From: Bradyrhizobium quebecense
Lineage (GTDB): Bacteria > Pseudomonadota > Alphaproteobacteria > Rhizobiales > Xanthobacteraceae
Length of the DNA: 64,000 nucleotides
NCBI RefSeq assembly: GCF_013373795.3
Contig: NZ_CP088022.1
Coordinates: 7,006,001-7,070,000, forward strand
Reading direction: 5' to 3'
Both the position numbers and the translations under genes were made by a program. Numbering within the stretch: the stretch's first letter is position 1; each line of letters starts with the position of its first letter. This document shows positions 63,249-64,000 of the stretch, in pieces. The notes under the pieces are model-generated. The model was not told the origin of the DNA. It saw nothing but the letters and a program-made list of their open reading frames with translations, and did not search any database.

Positions 63249-64000
63249 TGACTGAGCGTGTGACGCTGATAACCGGGGCATCGGCGGGCATAGGCACCGA
63301 ACTGGCGCGCGTGTTTGCATCGAATGGTCACCGCGTGGCGCTGGTGGCGCGGCGCGCCGATCGCCTGAAGACCCTCGCCGACGAGCTCGGCGCCAAGGGC
63401 GGCCCGGCGCCGATCGTGATTCCCTGCGATCTGCAGCAGACCGATGCCGGCGACAGGATCGCACAGGCCCTGACCGACGCCGGGGTCGAGGTCGAATATC
63501 TGGTCAATAATGCCGGCTTCGGCCTGTTCGGCCTCGCCGTGGAGCGCGACCGCGCCGAACAACTCGACATCATCAACGTCAATATCCGCGCGCTGACCGA
63601 CCTGACGCTGCGCTTTGCCGACCAGCTGATCCGCAACCGCGGCGGCATCCTCAATCTCGGCTCGATCGCGGGATTCCTGCCGGGCCCTGGCATGGCCGTG
63701 TACTATGCCAGCAAGGCCTATGTGCTGTCGTTTTCCGAGGCGTTGCGCTGCGAATTGGCGCCGAAGGGCGTGCGCGTCACCGTGGTTTGCCCCGGTCCCG
63801 TGCCGTCCGAATTCCAGGACCGCGCCGGCTTTGCCCCCGGCTTTGATTCTGCCATCCTCGACGTTGCGCCTGCCGAGGTCGCCCGTCAGGCCTATCGCGG
63901 CCTGATGGCCAACAAGCGCGCCGTGCTGCCCGGCGCCTTCATCAAGCTGGTGCCGTTCCTGCTCCGGCTGTTTCCGCGCTCCTTCATCCTGACCGCGGTC
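63249..64000 (+). CDS. SDR-family oxidoreductase (partial)
   Basis: About 250 residues are visible before the window ends. Classical SDR features are ITGASAGIGTELARVFA (cofactor), CDLQQTDAG, LVNNAGFGLFG, LNLGSIAGFLPG (catalytic Ser) and YYASKAYVLSF (Tyr, Lys). GTG 63249 is the only good start. The C-terminal segment with LVPFLLRLFPRSFIL suggests a membrane-associated end as in DltE/short-chain acyl reductase-like SDRs. Substrate unknown; truncated by the window edge. Confidence 0.9.

Overview
The window looks like chromosome of a slow-growing rhizobial alphaproteobacterium, most likely Bradyrhizobium or a close relative in the Nitrobacteraceae. Supporting this are the high GC content, the run hemD, mitofilin-like, hemY, the small SdhAF4 (DUF1674) gene, DUF2239- and DUF2865-like proteins, and several families of short palindromic intergenic repeats that I recognise from these genomes. 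The assignment comes from memory of the families, not from a search. There is no rRNA operon, no transposase, no phage gene and no CRISPR array. Two tRNAs are present: Gly-GCC and Thr-CGT.

Layout. 0-1 kb holds a TetR regulator divergent from a small membrane protein, with two palindromic operators between them. 1.3-3.8 kb is an MHYT-PAS-GGDEF-EAL c-di-GMP protein. 4.0-8.6 kb is a redox cluster: PepSY protein, cytochrome b561, outer-membrane porin, exported FMN-binding protein, ApbE flavin transferase and a four-His membrane protein. It reads as one extracytoplasmic flavin/heme electron-transfer unit. 8.6-13.9 kb carries a LON-domain protein, CnoX/YbbN, an SRPBCC protein, tRNA-Gly with a DUF2865 remnant, then a PQQ-type dehydrogenase beside a diheme cytochrome c.

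14-25 kb is ordinary metabolism and transport: ketopantoate reductase family, DsbA-like isomerase, MATE, DUF2239, GST, DUF1330-like and GIY-YIG genes that share a compact divergent promoter, SDR, two MFS proteins and gamma-glutamyltranspeptidase. 25-32 kb carries purH, a heparinase II/III protein, rsmB, sdhAF4, a thermonuclease-fold protein and an L,D-transpeptidase. 32-43 kb carries acs with a downstream secreted protein, topoisomerase IB, an EVE protein, an esterase, a LysR/dehalogenase pair, then gpsA and tsaD. 43-47 kb is hemD, mitofilin-like and hemY.

The most unusual stretch follows tRNA-Thr at 47.3-51.6 kb. An 877-residue glycosyltransferase-like ORF has three near-identical 273-bp tandem units between its N-terminal and C-terminal parts. 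It lies between a decayed copy and an intact copy of the same membrane cytochrome-like gene. The rest (51.9-64 kb) is a MocR/PdxR-type regulator, a Pro/Ala-rich secreted protein, a polysaccharide deacetylase, two paralogous Cys-rich secreted mini-proteins, an MFS_3 exporter, a Tat-exported hydrolase, a cytochrome P450, a class III nucleotide cyclase, a TerB-like protein and a truncated SDR gene at the window edge.
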